Positions 52,573 to 63,567 of a stretch of DNA of 64,000 nt are shown one piece after another. The stretch lies in assembly GCA_033816765.1 (NCBI GenBank), contig CM066291.1:2542001-2606000 (forward strand), written 5' to 3'. How positions within the stretch are numbered: position 1 is the first letter of the stretch; each line of letters opens with the position of its first letter. A program made the translations under genes and the position numbers. Under the pieces are notes generated by a model. The model saw only the letters and a list, made by a program, of their open reading frames with translations, ran no database searches and was not told the origin of the DNA. The DNA comes from Nothopassalora personata. Lineage: Eukaryota; Ascomycota; Dothideomycetes; Mycosphaerellales; Mycosphaerellaceae.

Positions 52573-52748
52573 TGTTGTATTTAGGTATTTAACGAGTACA
52601 AGCTTCTAGATTGAAACGATAGGGTAGATTAGTAACCCTTATGAATTGCCATAAGGTGTGAGACTATCTAGCTACAGAAAACAGTGTAATATAGTGTGTG
52701 TGTGCCAAGTCCTGACTAACATAGACCTTGGTCACCTGATTCACAATA
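52573..52748 (-). repeat. LTR of the old copia element (5' in minus sense)
   Basis: 176 bp, partner of 31380-31555, followed by the TSD GGCTC at 52749-52753. Confidence 0.9.
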
Positions 52749-52826
52749 GGCTCCTTCACTCCATATCATATCCTCGCACCCTTCACCTGGACACAACATC
52801 ACCAAGTCCGGTCTCCTGCCGCCAAG

Positions 52827-53800
52827 ATGGCAACCACCGTGTCCAACATCCTCTTGCCAACAGAAGATGCACCGGTGAATTACTCCCATAGGGACAATTA
52901 TGTCAGAAATTACTGCTATAGGGACTTATTTTCAAAACTTACTCCTATAGGGACTTATAGGGATGCCAAATTACTGCCATAGGGACACATTATAGCAGCC
53001 TTTAGCGTTGCAGTAGTACTTCTATGTAAAGGTGCAAAAGGATAGGTAGGTAGTGAGAAGTGCAAAAATTCCACTTTTTGCACAGATATATAATAAGGTA
53101 GGGGCCATTGGTGTAAGGCAAGTCTATATTAATTGTCTACATAGTGCAGAAGGCTAGCTATATCGTCCTTCCCTAGGAGATAGATATATTAAGATTGCTT
53201 AACTTGCTTAGTTAGATGCATTAGCATACACTATGCACGATAGTAGTGCGATTATACCCCTAGGAAGGAGGCTGCTATAATGTGTCCCTGTATCAGTAAT
53301 TTAGCATCCCGATAAGTTCCTAGGAGTAATTTCTGAAAATAAGTCTCTATAACAGTAATTTCTGACATAATTGTCCCTATGGGAGTAATTCACCGTATTG
53401 CCGAGTAGGTACTTGCACCTCAGCTTGACGCACGCTACTGATTCGATCGTAGTGTTAGCCTAGGAACACATCACCATCACGGTCGGAGAGGGAAGGAAGA
53501 CTTGATGTGTGATGCAGGTGTGTCTTGATTGTTAATGTCTATGAAGGTGGAAGAAAGGCAGCTATATATATCTAGCTTGTGTACGGGCACGGACCCATAA
53601 ACCTTTCACTTCGAGTGGAAGACCTTCCAGCCCAACAGGGACCTCATCTGCTCGTCGTCGGAGTACTTCAATCCCTCACGACTCGCCAGTCACCTTCAAC
53701 GCCTTCCTGAATTGGCTGTAATCCGGCAAATTGTACCTTGGTCTCGACAACGACGAGCCCAAAGGCAGTGATCAATCAAGAGAATGCTTTGTATGAGACT
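52827..53800 (+). pseudogene. BTB/POZ gene remnant split by an inverted-repeat element
   Basis: Starts MATTVSNILLPTEDAP at 52827 and is then interrupted at 52873 by a 523-bp element. Beyond it, shreds of a BTB domain follow in order: ITITVGEGR near 53465, then NRDLICSSSEYF near 53630, then PVTFNAFLNWL, a stop and SGKLYLGLDNDEP near 53690-53760. These are the order and motifs of fungal BTB proteins, but frames change and stops occur, so the gene is dead. The BTB gene at 30455-31069, on the other side of the transposon block, is of the same broad family. Confidence 0.6.
52873..53395. mobile_element. MITE-like element with about 127-bp terminal inverted repeats
   Basis: The left arm (52873-53000, CGGTGAATTACTCCCATAGG...) is matched in reverse complement by the right arm (53270-53395), with scattered CA/TA-type differences. 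Each arm holds several copies of an ATTACTxCxATAGGGAC motif. The 270-bp centre has no coding capacity and includes a hairpin (GTGCAAAAA...TTTTTGCAC near 53078). The exact ends and TSD are ambiguous because the flanks extend the palindrome. Confidence 0.8.
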
Positions 53801-53981
53801 CCAAGAGTGCAAGCGTGGCCGTCAAATAAGGGACAAAGACAGTGAGAGCATCGGTCAGATCACTGGGAGGACTCGACACATATGGTGCGACGAAGTCAGA
53901 TTATTGCTTAGACATACTCTTATCGCACATGTACATGAAAGCTCTACGAGCGCCCACCTCTACAACCCCCATCTCATCCCA

Positions 53982-55526
53982 TCACTTCCCAATCGCAAAC
54001 TCAAACCCCCACGCCGTAGCCTTATCCTGATCAGTCTGATCAACGGGAAAAGTAACACTATTACCACTATACTGATGCTCGTACACACCCCGATCACTAG
54101 GTCCATCAACCCTTCCAAAATGGCCTTTATCATCAAAACCCCACGTCTGAATATGCAACGTCCCGGAAGTCGGCAGACCAACCGCCGAGAGGTTCCCAAT
54201 CGTAATATACCACGTGCCCTTCTTCGTCAGAACACCAGTGAGAGTGCGGACTTTGTCCGTTCCTATCGTGGTGTAGACGTCCATGGTCCCGTCACCGGTC
54301 GAGTTAGTACCAGCGCGAGTGCCCGTCATGTTCTTGTTATAGTACTTGTAGACTTGAAACTCTCCGTTACCGTAGTAGCCGCCGCCTGTGCAGGAGTTGG
54401 TGTCGGATTTGCCGAGGAGACTGGCCATGAAATCGCGGAGTTGGCACCCGCTAAGCCAGTTGCCTCGCAACCCGATGATATCGTATCGCTCAAGGCGGGA
54501 GATCCACCATGCAGCGCCTGCGGAGTTCTGCTGGTCGAAAGTGGCGTACTCGTTGATGTTTATGGGTCGTTCTGGCGCGCCGTATTGCTTTAGGAGATTG
54601 TTGTGGGTGGCGATATCGCTGGCTGGATCGCCGGGCTCGTCGTGCCAGGCGTACTGGTCGGGGATGGTGTTCTCCTTTACAACGCGCTGCAGCCAGGCGG
54701 TCCAGAAGGAGGAGCCGGGCTGGCTGGAAGATGATGGACCGCTGATGAGGACGCCGTCGAGGGCGCTGTCTGAGCGAATGCGTTTGTGGGTGCGGACGTA
54801 GAGGTCTAGGTATTGGGATCGTGGGCGTTGCCAGTAGCAGCAGCTTCCACTGCCCAGATCGGGCTCGTTCCTGTCTGGTGTTAGTGGCTATACAATTAGG
54901 ATGGTGGGCACCCTTAACGTCATCTTGATACAAGCCATCTGCTTGCCTCGTGGTGCAATGAGTCAGCCTGGATGACGTACCATATGTCAAAGACCAAGCC
55001 CTGGAGCATATTGTTCGACTTGAGATCGGCAATCAACTGGTTCAGGAAGTTGTCGTAGTCGGTCCAATTACCATTGTCACCTGGCCATACTGTTGAGCTG
55101 TTCGCATGATCGGTGCCCCAAATATCGTGTGGGAGAAGGACGACTTTGGCTCCATATTTCCTCGATGTGTTGTAGTTGTTCTTGGTAGATTGGAAGCGGG
55201 CACGATACGCATCTGGACCGTTGATCCAGCCACCAGCGTCAAGTTGAGCACCACCGACTCTGGCGTAGTTGAAGCCAATGTCAGTGTAGAAGTGGTCTGG
55301 GATCTGGTTGGTGTTATTATCTGGAATGCTAGTCGAGACTGTAAGTGAACGTCTGTCTAATATGAATGCTACATGCCTACCCGTAGATGAGACCAGAAGC
55401 CAGATGTGCTGGTGTTCCGCGATTGACAGAGAGATCAACAGTCGCTGTGTTGCTTGAACACTGTCGAGGGAGGATCGTTGAAGCGAAACCCGCACTCCCG
55501 TACAGCAGCACAGTGGAAGTCTTCAT
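53982..55526 (-). CDS. Secreted glycoside hydrolase, GH39-like (clan GH-A type)
   Basis: Three exons on the minus strand (55526-55381, 55328-54981, 54870-53982) encode about 460 aa. The introns are 52 and 110 bp with GTAGGC and GTACGT donors and CTAG and ACAG acceptors. Both joins keep frame; the second restores DIWNEPDL. A short signal-like N-terminus MKTSTVLLYGSAGFAST precedes the domain. The catalytic pair is probably Glu167 in IWNEP (acid/base) and Glu272 in ININEYA (nucleophile), in a TIM-barrel with IPDHFYTDIGFNYARVGGAQ and AWWISRLERY. A C-terminal beta domain (GTWYITIGNLSAVGLPTSG) follows. The substrate is not evident; beta-xylosidase-type activity is one option. Confidence 0.8.
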
Positions 55527-56330
55527 GGTGTTGCAGACATTCTCTAAAGTTGGTGGTATGGCTCAAGCTTTAATACGTGGAGAAAGAATCCCTAGAAATA
55601 GAGCTCGTATCTAAGAATAGATTCCTCGGCAGTGCTTGTGGTCGTGCGATGCTTGAGGCAGATGCAGTGAACTACGGCGTTCTGGAGCAAGGGTATAAAG
55701 TCTAGATATTAGGATATAAAGAACCATGGTTATTATGAGTATCGGCATCTAGAGGGTGTTTATATAAGCCTTCTTTTCTTTGCTATACTCAGCCCTTAAG
55801 CCGAGTATCTAGGTGCCTATTCTAATTTCCTAAAGCAAGTAATCAAGCCTCTCAATCAGGTTATATCACCCTAAAATCTGCTGCCTATGCATCATCCTAG
55901 CGCTTTACACGTTCCAACCATGCATACACGATCCCACCGGTCCGCTTGTGGAACGTAGAGCTGCTTAGAGTCCTGGTTGCGCGGACTGTCTTCGCCCCCC
56001 GGACTGTAGCCATGTGCTTGTGACCTGTGCAGGCGGCATAGGCAGTTCCAAGAATCGGAAAATACCTCGGGCAATGTCTATGCGAGGTGTCGCACATCAT
56101 AGTGCCACTCTGCCGGAAGACGTCGTGGTCTACCCGTACTGAAAATAACCCGGCGTGGGCGGTTGCTTAGATAGCGGAAGAGTCTTGCAGATATGCGTGC
56201 ACAACGCGATCCGCTCCACGTCGATACACTTTCTCTGCCACTGCCACGTGCTGTGCTTGTTGCGTGTGTCTGACACCTTGTTGTGTTGCACAACGGCAGG
56301 AACAGACAAGTGCGAGCATCGTCGTGTCAC
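55527..56330. other. Intergenic, partly AT-rich
   Basis: The stretch 55680-55900 is AT-rich with TAG/CTA abundance, like RIP-touched DNA, but no LTR or domain was recognised. No gene seen. Confidence 0.4.
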
Positions 56331-57059
56331 TCAGTCCATGTCCATTGCATCTGGGTCTTGGTCCATGATATCCTCTTCAACCTCTTCCACGACGTAGCCA
56401 CCACTGTAACCATGTGCTGTCTCTGCAGGCGCAGTCAGCGCGCTCTGATCGTACTGTCGTTTCATCTCTTCGTGTCGAGCTGCCTCGAAGGCCTTCTCCC
56501 GAGCCCTTTGCCTGCTCTCGATGATGGCCTTCCTGACCGTGTCCTGGCCCTCCTGCACCGTCAACGACTTGGGCACTCCATATAGAACCAGCTCTTGTCC
56601 CTCTTGATCTTCGGCGCGGCCTGTGAGCAGGTGTCTTGGCAGCTTGCTGAGACGCTTCTCGATGTCGGGCAGGAAGATGAGCTTCTCCTCGTCCGACGCC
56701 ACGTCTGCGAGCTCTTCGTCGAGATCGCGAATGTAGACGCGATCACGTGTGTCTTCTACGTCCATGTACTCGTCCTTACTTGTGCTCGAGCTCGGCGCGT
56801 TCGTGGGCGTCGGCTGTTTCGCGATGTAGTAGTTGCTGTGGCCGTTGGGGCCGGGTCCTGCTCGCTCAATCAATCAACACTGTGATGCTGCATCATGTGC
56901 AGTGGCGATTCCGTCCATACCAAGATTCAGCAGGTTGAATCTCTTCGCGAACCGCTCTGAGTCGGACAGGTTTGACTCATCCGCGCGACGCTTGGTGCCA
57001 GCAGCAACTCCCCCCCCATTGGCCGCTTCTCCTTGACTGTTCCACATCATCGTCGACAT
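56331..57059 (-). CDS. Small conserved-looking protein, function not recognised
   Basis: Two exons (57059-56921 and 56857-56331; 63-bp intron GTATGG...GCAG) give 221 aa. The join gives FNLLNLGPGPNGHSNYYIAK. Features: an N-terminal Gly-rich stretch; a basic KRRADESNLSDSERFAKRFN helix; a central acidic, mainly helical part (RDLDEELADVASDEEKLIFLPDIEKRLSKLP); a coiled-coil-like RQRAREKAFEAARHEEMKRQ; and an acidic end DIMDQDPDAMDMD. No signal or membrane segment; likely nuclear or cytosolic. It diverges from alanyl-tRNA synthetase over 237 bp. Confidence 0.75.
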
Positions 57060-57296
57060 CGCCCATATCTTTCCGTTACGGCGCGCAGACACGCGGATAC
57101 GGCAATCGCATTGTCTGCGGGCAAGATAAATACCGCGAGATCGTTCTTCTGCTGACAAGCCGAGTTCGTGGTTGCTCGATACCTCTAGTGCATGCGCCGC
57201 AGCTGCTTCCTTCCCCTACGCTCTCGGTGGAATTCTAGAAGCTCGCTGAAAGGTCTGCAACACGGCTTCCCACTGTCACGCAACTACATCCGCACC

Positions 57297-60233
57297 ATGG
57301 CCTCCACCACAGGCCAGGAGCCTGAGTGGACGGCGCAGAAGGTCAGGTCGACTTTCATCGAGTAAGTTTGCCGGTGGGGAAGCATCTTGGGAACGCGCAC
57401 TAACGAAAACCACAGCTATTTCAAGCAACATGGCCACACGTTCGTGCCCAGCAGCAGTGTTGTCCCATTGTCGGACCCCACGCTCCTCTTCACCAATGCT
57501 GGCATGAACCAGTACAAGTCCATCTTCCTTGGAACAGTCGACCCGAACTCGGATTTCGCCAAGCTCAAGCGTGCCGCGAACACACAGAAGTGTATTCGTG
57601 CAGGCGGCAAGCACAACGATCTGGACGATGTCGGCAAGGATTCCTATCATCACACCTTCTTCGAGATGATGGGCAACTGGTCATTCGGCGATTACTTCAA
57701 GAAGGAGGCCATCCACTTCTCGTGGGAGCTGCTGACCAAGGTCTACGGCCTGGACCCGGACCGACTATATGTCACGTACTTCGAAGGCAAGGCTGATGTC
57801 GGACTGGAGCCCGATCATGAGGCGCGAGATCTCTGGACGTCTGTTGGTGTTGCCGACGATCACATTCTCACAGGCGACATGAAGGACAACTTCTGGGAAA
57901 TGGGCGACCAGGGTCCATGTGGTCCATGCTCCGAGATCCACTACGATCGCATCGGAGGCAGGAACGCTGCGCATCTGGTCAACCAAGACGATCCCAATGT
58001 GCTAGAGATCTGGAACAATGTGTTCATCCAGTACAACCGCGAGCCAGATCGATCACTCAAGTCACTCCCAGCCAAGCATGTCGACACTGGTATGGGATAC
58101 GAGCGTCTGGTTTCTGTTCTGCAGAACAAGATGTCCAACTACGATACTGATGTCTTCACCCCGCTGTTTGCCCGCATTCAGGAAGTCACCGGCGTGAGGG
58201 AGTACCAGGGCAAGTTCGGCGAGGACGACACGGACGGCATCGACACTGCGTATCGTGTCGTTGCAGATCATATTAGACTGCTCACATTCGCCATCTCAGA
58301 CGGCGCTCCTCCAAGCAATGTCGGCCGAGGCTACGTCGTGCGCCGTGTTCTTCGCCGAGGAGCACGATATGCTCGAAAGTATTTCAACGTCGAGATTGGC
58401 AGCTTCTTCTCAAAGATTGTCCCTACACTCGTTGAGCAGGTTGGTGACATGTTCCCGGAGATCAAGAACAAGCAGGCTGAAGTCCAGGAGACTCTGGACG
58501 AAGAAGAAGTCAGCTTCGCCAAGACACTGGATCGCGGAGAGGCCATGTTCGAGAAGTACGCCCAGGCGTCAAAGACGAAGGGCGCGAAAGACATTGCCGG
58601 ATCCGACGTGTTCAGACTATACGATACATACGGCTTTCCCGTGGATCTTACCAAGCTCATGGCAGAAGAACGAGGTCTGGACGTCGATGAAGAGGCTGTT
58701 GCTGATGCAGAGAAGAAGCATCAAGAGGCTTCCAAGGGTGCCAAGAAGGAAGGCGCGGACTACCCAAAGCTCACCGTGCACGACATCAACACTCTGGAGA
58801 AGATGCCTGACGTACCAAAGACCAACGACGATGCCAAGTTTGAAAAGGGTAACATCAACGCCACGATAAAGGCTATCTACCACAAGGGCAACTTCCTGCA
58901 GTCAACGAAGGAGGTACCTGAGGGCGAGCAATTCGGTGTATTACTTGACAAGACCAACTTCTACGCCGAGCAGGGTGGTCAAGAGAATGACACCGGCAGC
59001 CTGCTCATCGACGGCGAGGCAGAGATTGACGTCCAGAACGTGCAGTCATATGCGGGTTTCATCCTACACACTGGCTACATGAAGGAAGGCGTGCTCAACG
59101 TCGGGTCGGAGATCATTTGCCAATACAGCGAAGAGCGGAGACAACCGATCCGCAACAACCACACCGGTACACACATTCTCAACTTCGCGCTACGAGAAGT
59201 GCTAGGCGACGACATCAACCAGAAGGGTTCTCTTGTTGCACCAGAAAAGCTCCGCTTCGACTTTAGCCACAAGTCTGGCTGCTCGGACGCCGAAATCTCG
59301 CAGATTGAGGAGAAGAGCACGAGCTATATCCGTCAAAACAGCGAGGTATACAGCAAAGAAGTACCTTTGGCCACTGCTCGACAAATCGAGGGTGTGCGTG
59401 CAGTCTTTGGTGAGACATATCCTGATCCTGTGCGGGTCGTCTCGATCGGTGTGCCTGTGGAAGATCTCCTCGAGGACCCGCCACGTAAAGACTGGCGCAG
59501 TGTCTCAGTGGAGTTCTGTGGCGGCACGCATGTCAAGAACACCAGTGAGATCAAAGATTTGGTCGTCGTGGAAGAGAGCGGCATTGCGAAGGGCATCCGA
59601 CGTATCATTGCCGTCACCGGAAGGACTGCACACAAACTCCAGCGAAATACAGAGGAATGGGAGAAGAGCATCTCTGAGCTCGAGAAGATTACATTCGGAC
59701 CGGAGAAGGAGCAGCGCACCAAGGTCGATCAACAGAGGCTCAACGCAGATGAGCTGCCAGCTGTTGCCAAGAACCAGTTCCGTGATCGTCTAGGCAAGGT
59801 CATCAAGGACAACCTTGACCACCAGAAGACTGCCCAGAAGGCGGAGAACAAGCGCGTTCTTGACGCTGTCAATGAGCATTTTGAGAAGAACAAGGAGAAC
59901 AAGACACTCGTGTTGTCCGTGCCAGGTCTGTCGTCAGGTACCAAGGCTGTCCAGGAGACGATCAAGTTTATTAGCTCGAAGCAGAAGGACAAGACTGTCT
60001 ACCTCCTGGGCGCAGTCGATGCTGATGGCAAGGTCGTGCACGGCTGCCACGTCTCGAGCGAGGCACAGGATAAGGGTGCGGATGCTGCGAAGTGGGCGGG
60101 TGAAGTCGCTACCGTGGTAGGTGGAAAGGCTGGCGGCAAGGGTCCTACATCTCTTGGACAGGGCATGAACCTCGATAAGATTGATGATGCTGTTGAGGCT
60201 GCCCGCAAGTACCTCGAGGCCTTGAGCTTGTAA
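57297..60233 (+). CDS. ALA1: Alanyl-tRNA synthetase
   Basis: Charges tRNA-Ala. Two exons (57297-57361 and 57416-60233; 54-bp intron GTAAGT...CACAG) give 960 aa, close to yeast Ala1. The N-terminus is [20 protein letters not shown]. Class II aminoacylation motifs include [17 protein letters not shown] and the [20 protein letters not shown] segment. The tRNA-recognition region follows. The editing domain has the zinc ligands HTGTH and CGGTH, with the SESGIAKG-like [12 protein letters not shown]. The C-terminal region has glycine-rich DHHA1-type sequence ([14 protein letters not shown]). The ATG has a CACCATGG context. In yeast one gene serves cytosol and mitochondria through an upstream non-ATG start; I could not establish that here. 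Confidence 0.97.
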
Positions 60234-60799
60234 GAGCGATTCCGCCTTCCTGTACTAGTATTGACAAGCTAGGCATGGCCGCCGTTACAGCATGGCAGCA
60301 AATCGAATACAATTCCCACGCGGCCACTCACTAGCACCTGCGACTGCAGCAGGTACAAGGTGCGGTGCAGAAATAGGCGCTGATGATAGTGGTAGAGAGT
60401 CTTCAAGACTGCTTGAAAAGACCTCTGCGCTCAATGCGACAGCTCGCTCCCCCTCCACATCTTTGGCGGACCTCTTTCGACAAGCCTGGTGATTTTGTCC
60501 AACGCGGCACTGTGCACACGTCTCTGTGGGTCTGCGGGGTGTGGCATACATTGGATCTTCGCTTGAGGGTTTGGTATGGATCTGGTGGGTCTTGCCAGAG
60601 ACATAAAGCTCAATGCTGTGCTCGAGCTTTTCGTGCGTCTTCAAAGCACGGTTCATCGAGATCAATACGATAGAGCGAAGCCCCTATCCACCCAAGCAAC
60701 AAAAAAGGGTGCATCCTGCCTGCTCCGTCGCTCCCCAGAGAACCCGACTTGAAGATGGCAGCGAGAGCTTACCGCCGAGCCAGCAAGTAGCGCAATTCA
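60234..60799. other. Intergenic, ALA1 3' flank
   Basis: No recognisable gene. Confidence 0.4.
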
Positions 60800-61067
60800 A
60801 TCCTGTAGATTAGTTGGAATTCTGATGGGTCCTGGTATACCTCAGAAGCCTATACAATTCAACGCAATGGAGGTGTGCTTGGCCAAAATCAGGATCAAAG
60901 CATCTCACATTGGAACGACATCCAATCTGCAGAAGTGCTTGGAGTTCAACCACAAACATGGTATCAAGCCACTCATTACGCGGTTCGCGTTGAAAGACTT
61001 ACCGCAGATATTGAGCCTTATGCCGTCTAACTTGCACAAAGGGAGGATGGCCGTGGCGTATGACTGA
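60800..61067 (+). pseudogene. C-terminal relic of a zinc-type alcohol dehydrogenase
   Basis: A frame open to a stop at 61067 reads GILMGPGIPQKPIQFNAM, then IKASHIGTTSNLQKCLEF and KHGIKPLITRF..LKDLPQ, ending HKGRMAVAYD. This is the characteristic end of MDR alcohol dehydrogenases (the post-cofactor strand, the KAS...GT segment and the GR-x-V end). Nothing upstream encodes the catalytic zinc or cofactor parts, so it is a 5'-truncated remnant. Confidence 0.6.
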
Positions 61068-63567
61068 TTTCGTTATATTCCTTACAGAGGCGTATCTTCC
61101 TATTCTTGTATCATTCCATTCGTCTATTCTAATGCCAGCAGTACGCACCAGATGCTATCAAGTACGTCAGCATCTGCGCGATTCCTTCGGCTCAGGGTTC
61201 GATGTCGAGACTTACTGCCCTGCTTCTGACAGCACAAGTGAAACAGGCCCGAGTCAACGCAATTGCTTCCCTCGGCTGAGCACTACCGCAGACCATCAGC
61301 TCTGGCTCGTTCTGCTCTACTACGGCGCACGACTTACTTGGTTGTGCGATTCCACGCGGTACGTCAAGCATGTCGACTGCTGTGCCCGGTCGCCCCGACA
61401 GCATGTCTTAGTAGCATCGTTCCACTGTGTACCTGCGGGGAGGATGGCGTTAGCGCACACCGCCTGGGAACGTCGCATCAAATGCTACTGAGCTATACAC
61501 GGGCTAGGCGTATGCCTCAGACAAATGGTGCTGTTGAGTCTACGCACCCACCCGTGCCCGAGGATCTTGACATTTGCCGTTCTGGCCAGCCATGGCGGAG
61601 CCGAGAAGTGTGGGAAAGACGGCAGAGATGAGTGGGGCGCGCATGGTGTTGGCTTTGGTCGTGGTCGGGTTTGAGGTAGAGAGGAGATGTAAGAGCTGGG
61701 CTGGATGATTGAGGTTCTAGAACTAAATTTACTGCAGGAGGTGCAGGTGCGTGATACCAGCTATAGAATGTGAGCGCTGCTGAAGATGGTAGTCGCTTGC
61801 GGCTATACTATCTGAGAGGCTCCACGATGGCCTAGACCTGTGGCCTGGGACCTATCGAGAGGTGCTCTGCGATAGGGTAGATGGACGCAGGACCGTTGTG
61901 GCTCAATGGCTTCGCGGATTTACTCTATTGCCCAATCGAGTCACTTTACGATTGATATGTATGATCTAGACAAGGTTGACATAGCTCGCGTCACCCACGT
62001 GGGAGGAAAGGTCCACAATTGGTCTCAGAGCAGGTCAGATGATGCTTCACCATGAGCAAGACATGTCGAAGACGTGACCAACACTTTGGGGTAGTTGGGT
62101 TTTAGTCATCGATCTTCATCTTACTTATCAGCCTGACCGCAATGGGAGCGGACCGAAGAGGTGGCTGGTCGGTAATGGTTCCTCAGTAAGACGTGTCTGA
62201 TAGACCCCATCTCGCATGCGAGTGAAGATAAGTAACCACCAACAGTGCTGGAAGCAAACTAAGATGCGTGCGTAGGAGCGGGATGCCGTGCTGACGGAGC
62301 GCGATCCCATCACGTCCTACTGGTTGAAATGAGGTCGATGCATCATATCTAATTGGTATTTTGAATCTGTTCGATTTCGGCTTGGATTCGATGAAGGTAG
62401 ACAAATTGTCAAAGTACAGGTGAGGTTGGAAAGACGAGGGGCATGGATGGAAGGTCAAAACTTGACATAGCTCAGACCTCACTGACTGCTCTATATGCTC
62501 TAGCGTACTTGTGGTCTGAACATCGCCAATCACTTTGTGCGACGTGGATTTGTTAGTGACAGATTTTTCAGGATCGTCTCGTTGCGCCGCATTGTCCTCC
62601 GAAATGAGCATTAAAAATCGATAGCCTTGCTCATATCATCTAGACCATTCGACTGTGAATTTTTCGCGGCTTCAACGGAACGCATGAGTGACAAAACGTC
62701 CATGCAAAATCTGGAAACGAGGGTAACAAAAATTCGTACGTGAGCTAGCGTCTTGCCTCACAGCAGCCAATCGCAGGACTTATCGTCTTGAGATTGCTGC
62801 TTTGAGACCTGATGACTATTACGCGTCTCAGCGGTGCTGCGGTTAATCACATGTAGGAGGATCCCGCGATCTACTTCCGCAATTGTGCTGACAACACTAC
62901 GAAGACGTCGTCTAAAGCCACGATCGTGGCGGTCTACCGTGGTTACACAGCACGAAGCACATGCTGGGCTCGCGTACGCGCATCTGAGGTTTTGCGTTGG
63001 CGACTCCACGCCGAGAGATGAAGAGGACGCATGGAAAGCCTGTCAGCATGTGATGATATGTCCGTGTGCAGGCACCAGTGTAGAGCCATCGACCCATTCC
63101 CCCGACATTTTCCCATAATACAGCAGAAGTCATAGCACAATGGGCGACTGCGTCCAGGTCTACACATAGTACCGCCTCGGCAATCTCCACGCTGTAGATA
63201 TTGGCGAAGAGCAGGACGAGAAGCAGTGATATGGAGCAGCGTATGAAGATGTCCCTTTTTTCTAATGTGGACGCCGAGAAAGACGACCTCTTCCCACTGG
63301 AGGTCACTTGTGGCCGTTGTCGCGAAGGGTGCGAAAGGAGCATGACGAGAATGCATCATTGCCGAATGCTCGGTTGGAGGTAACAGCTTTGCAGTGAACA
63401 CGAGAAAGAAAGCCGGACTTTTAGTCAGGAGAGCTGTCGTAGTTTGAGAAAATTATGACTTCCTGCTCGCCAGCGGGTCTGGATGGGGCAACCAGTCTAA
63501 GATCGTTTGTCGTCCAACGACCAGACATCTCACTATCGATCTCGATGGCAGTGGAGTTCAGCCAAGA
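61068..63567. other. 2.5 kb without recognisable genes
   Basis: Only short, overlapping and unsupported frames on both strands; no domain, RNA gene or repeat recognised. Some could be decayed sequence. Confidence 0.45.

Larger units (their letters stand above)
31380..52748 (-). mobile_element. RIP-mutated Ty1/copia LTR retrotransposon containing nested insertions
   Basis: The outermost element. Its 176-bp LTRs (31380-31555 and 52573-52748) start TGTTG and end CAACA or its RIPed form. A 5-bp TSD, GGCTC, flanks it at 31375-31379 and 52749-52753. Removing the insertions leaves about 7.3 kb. Gag-pol runs on the minus strand. Just inside the 5' LTR (minus sense) is GGTTATAAGCCC, one base from the complement of an initiator-tRNA anticodon arm. 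Just before the 3' LTR is the purine tract AAAGGGGGAG. The DNA is AT-rich and full of TAG stops. All differences seen between the two LTRs are CpA/TpA or TpG/TpA, as RIP produces. Confidence 0.88.
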
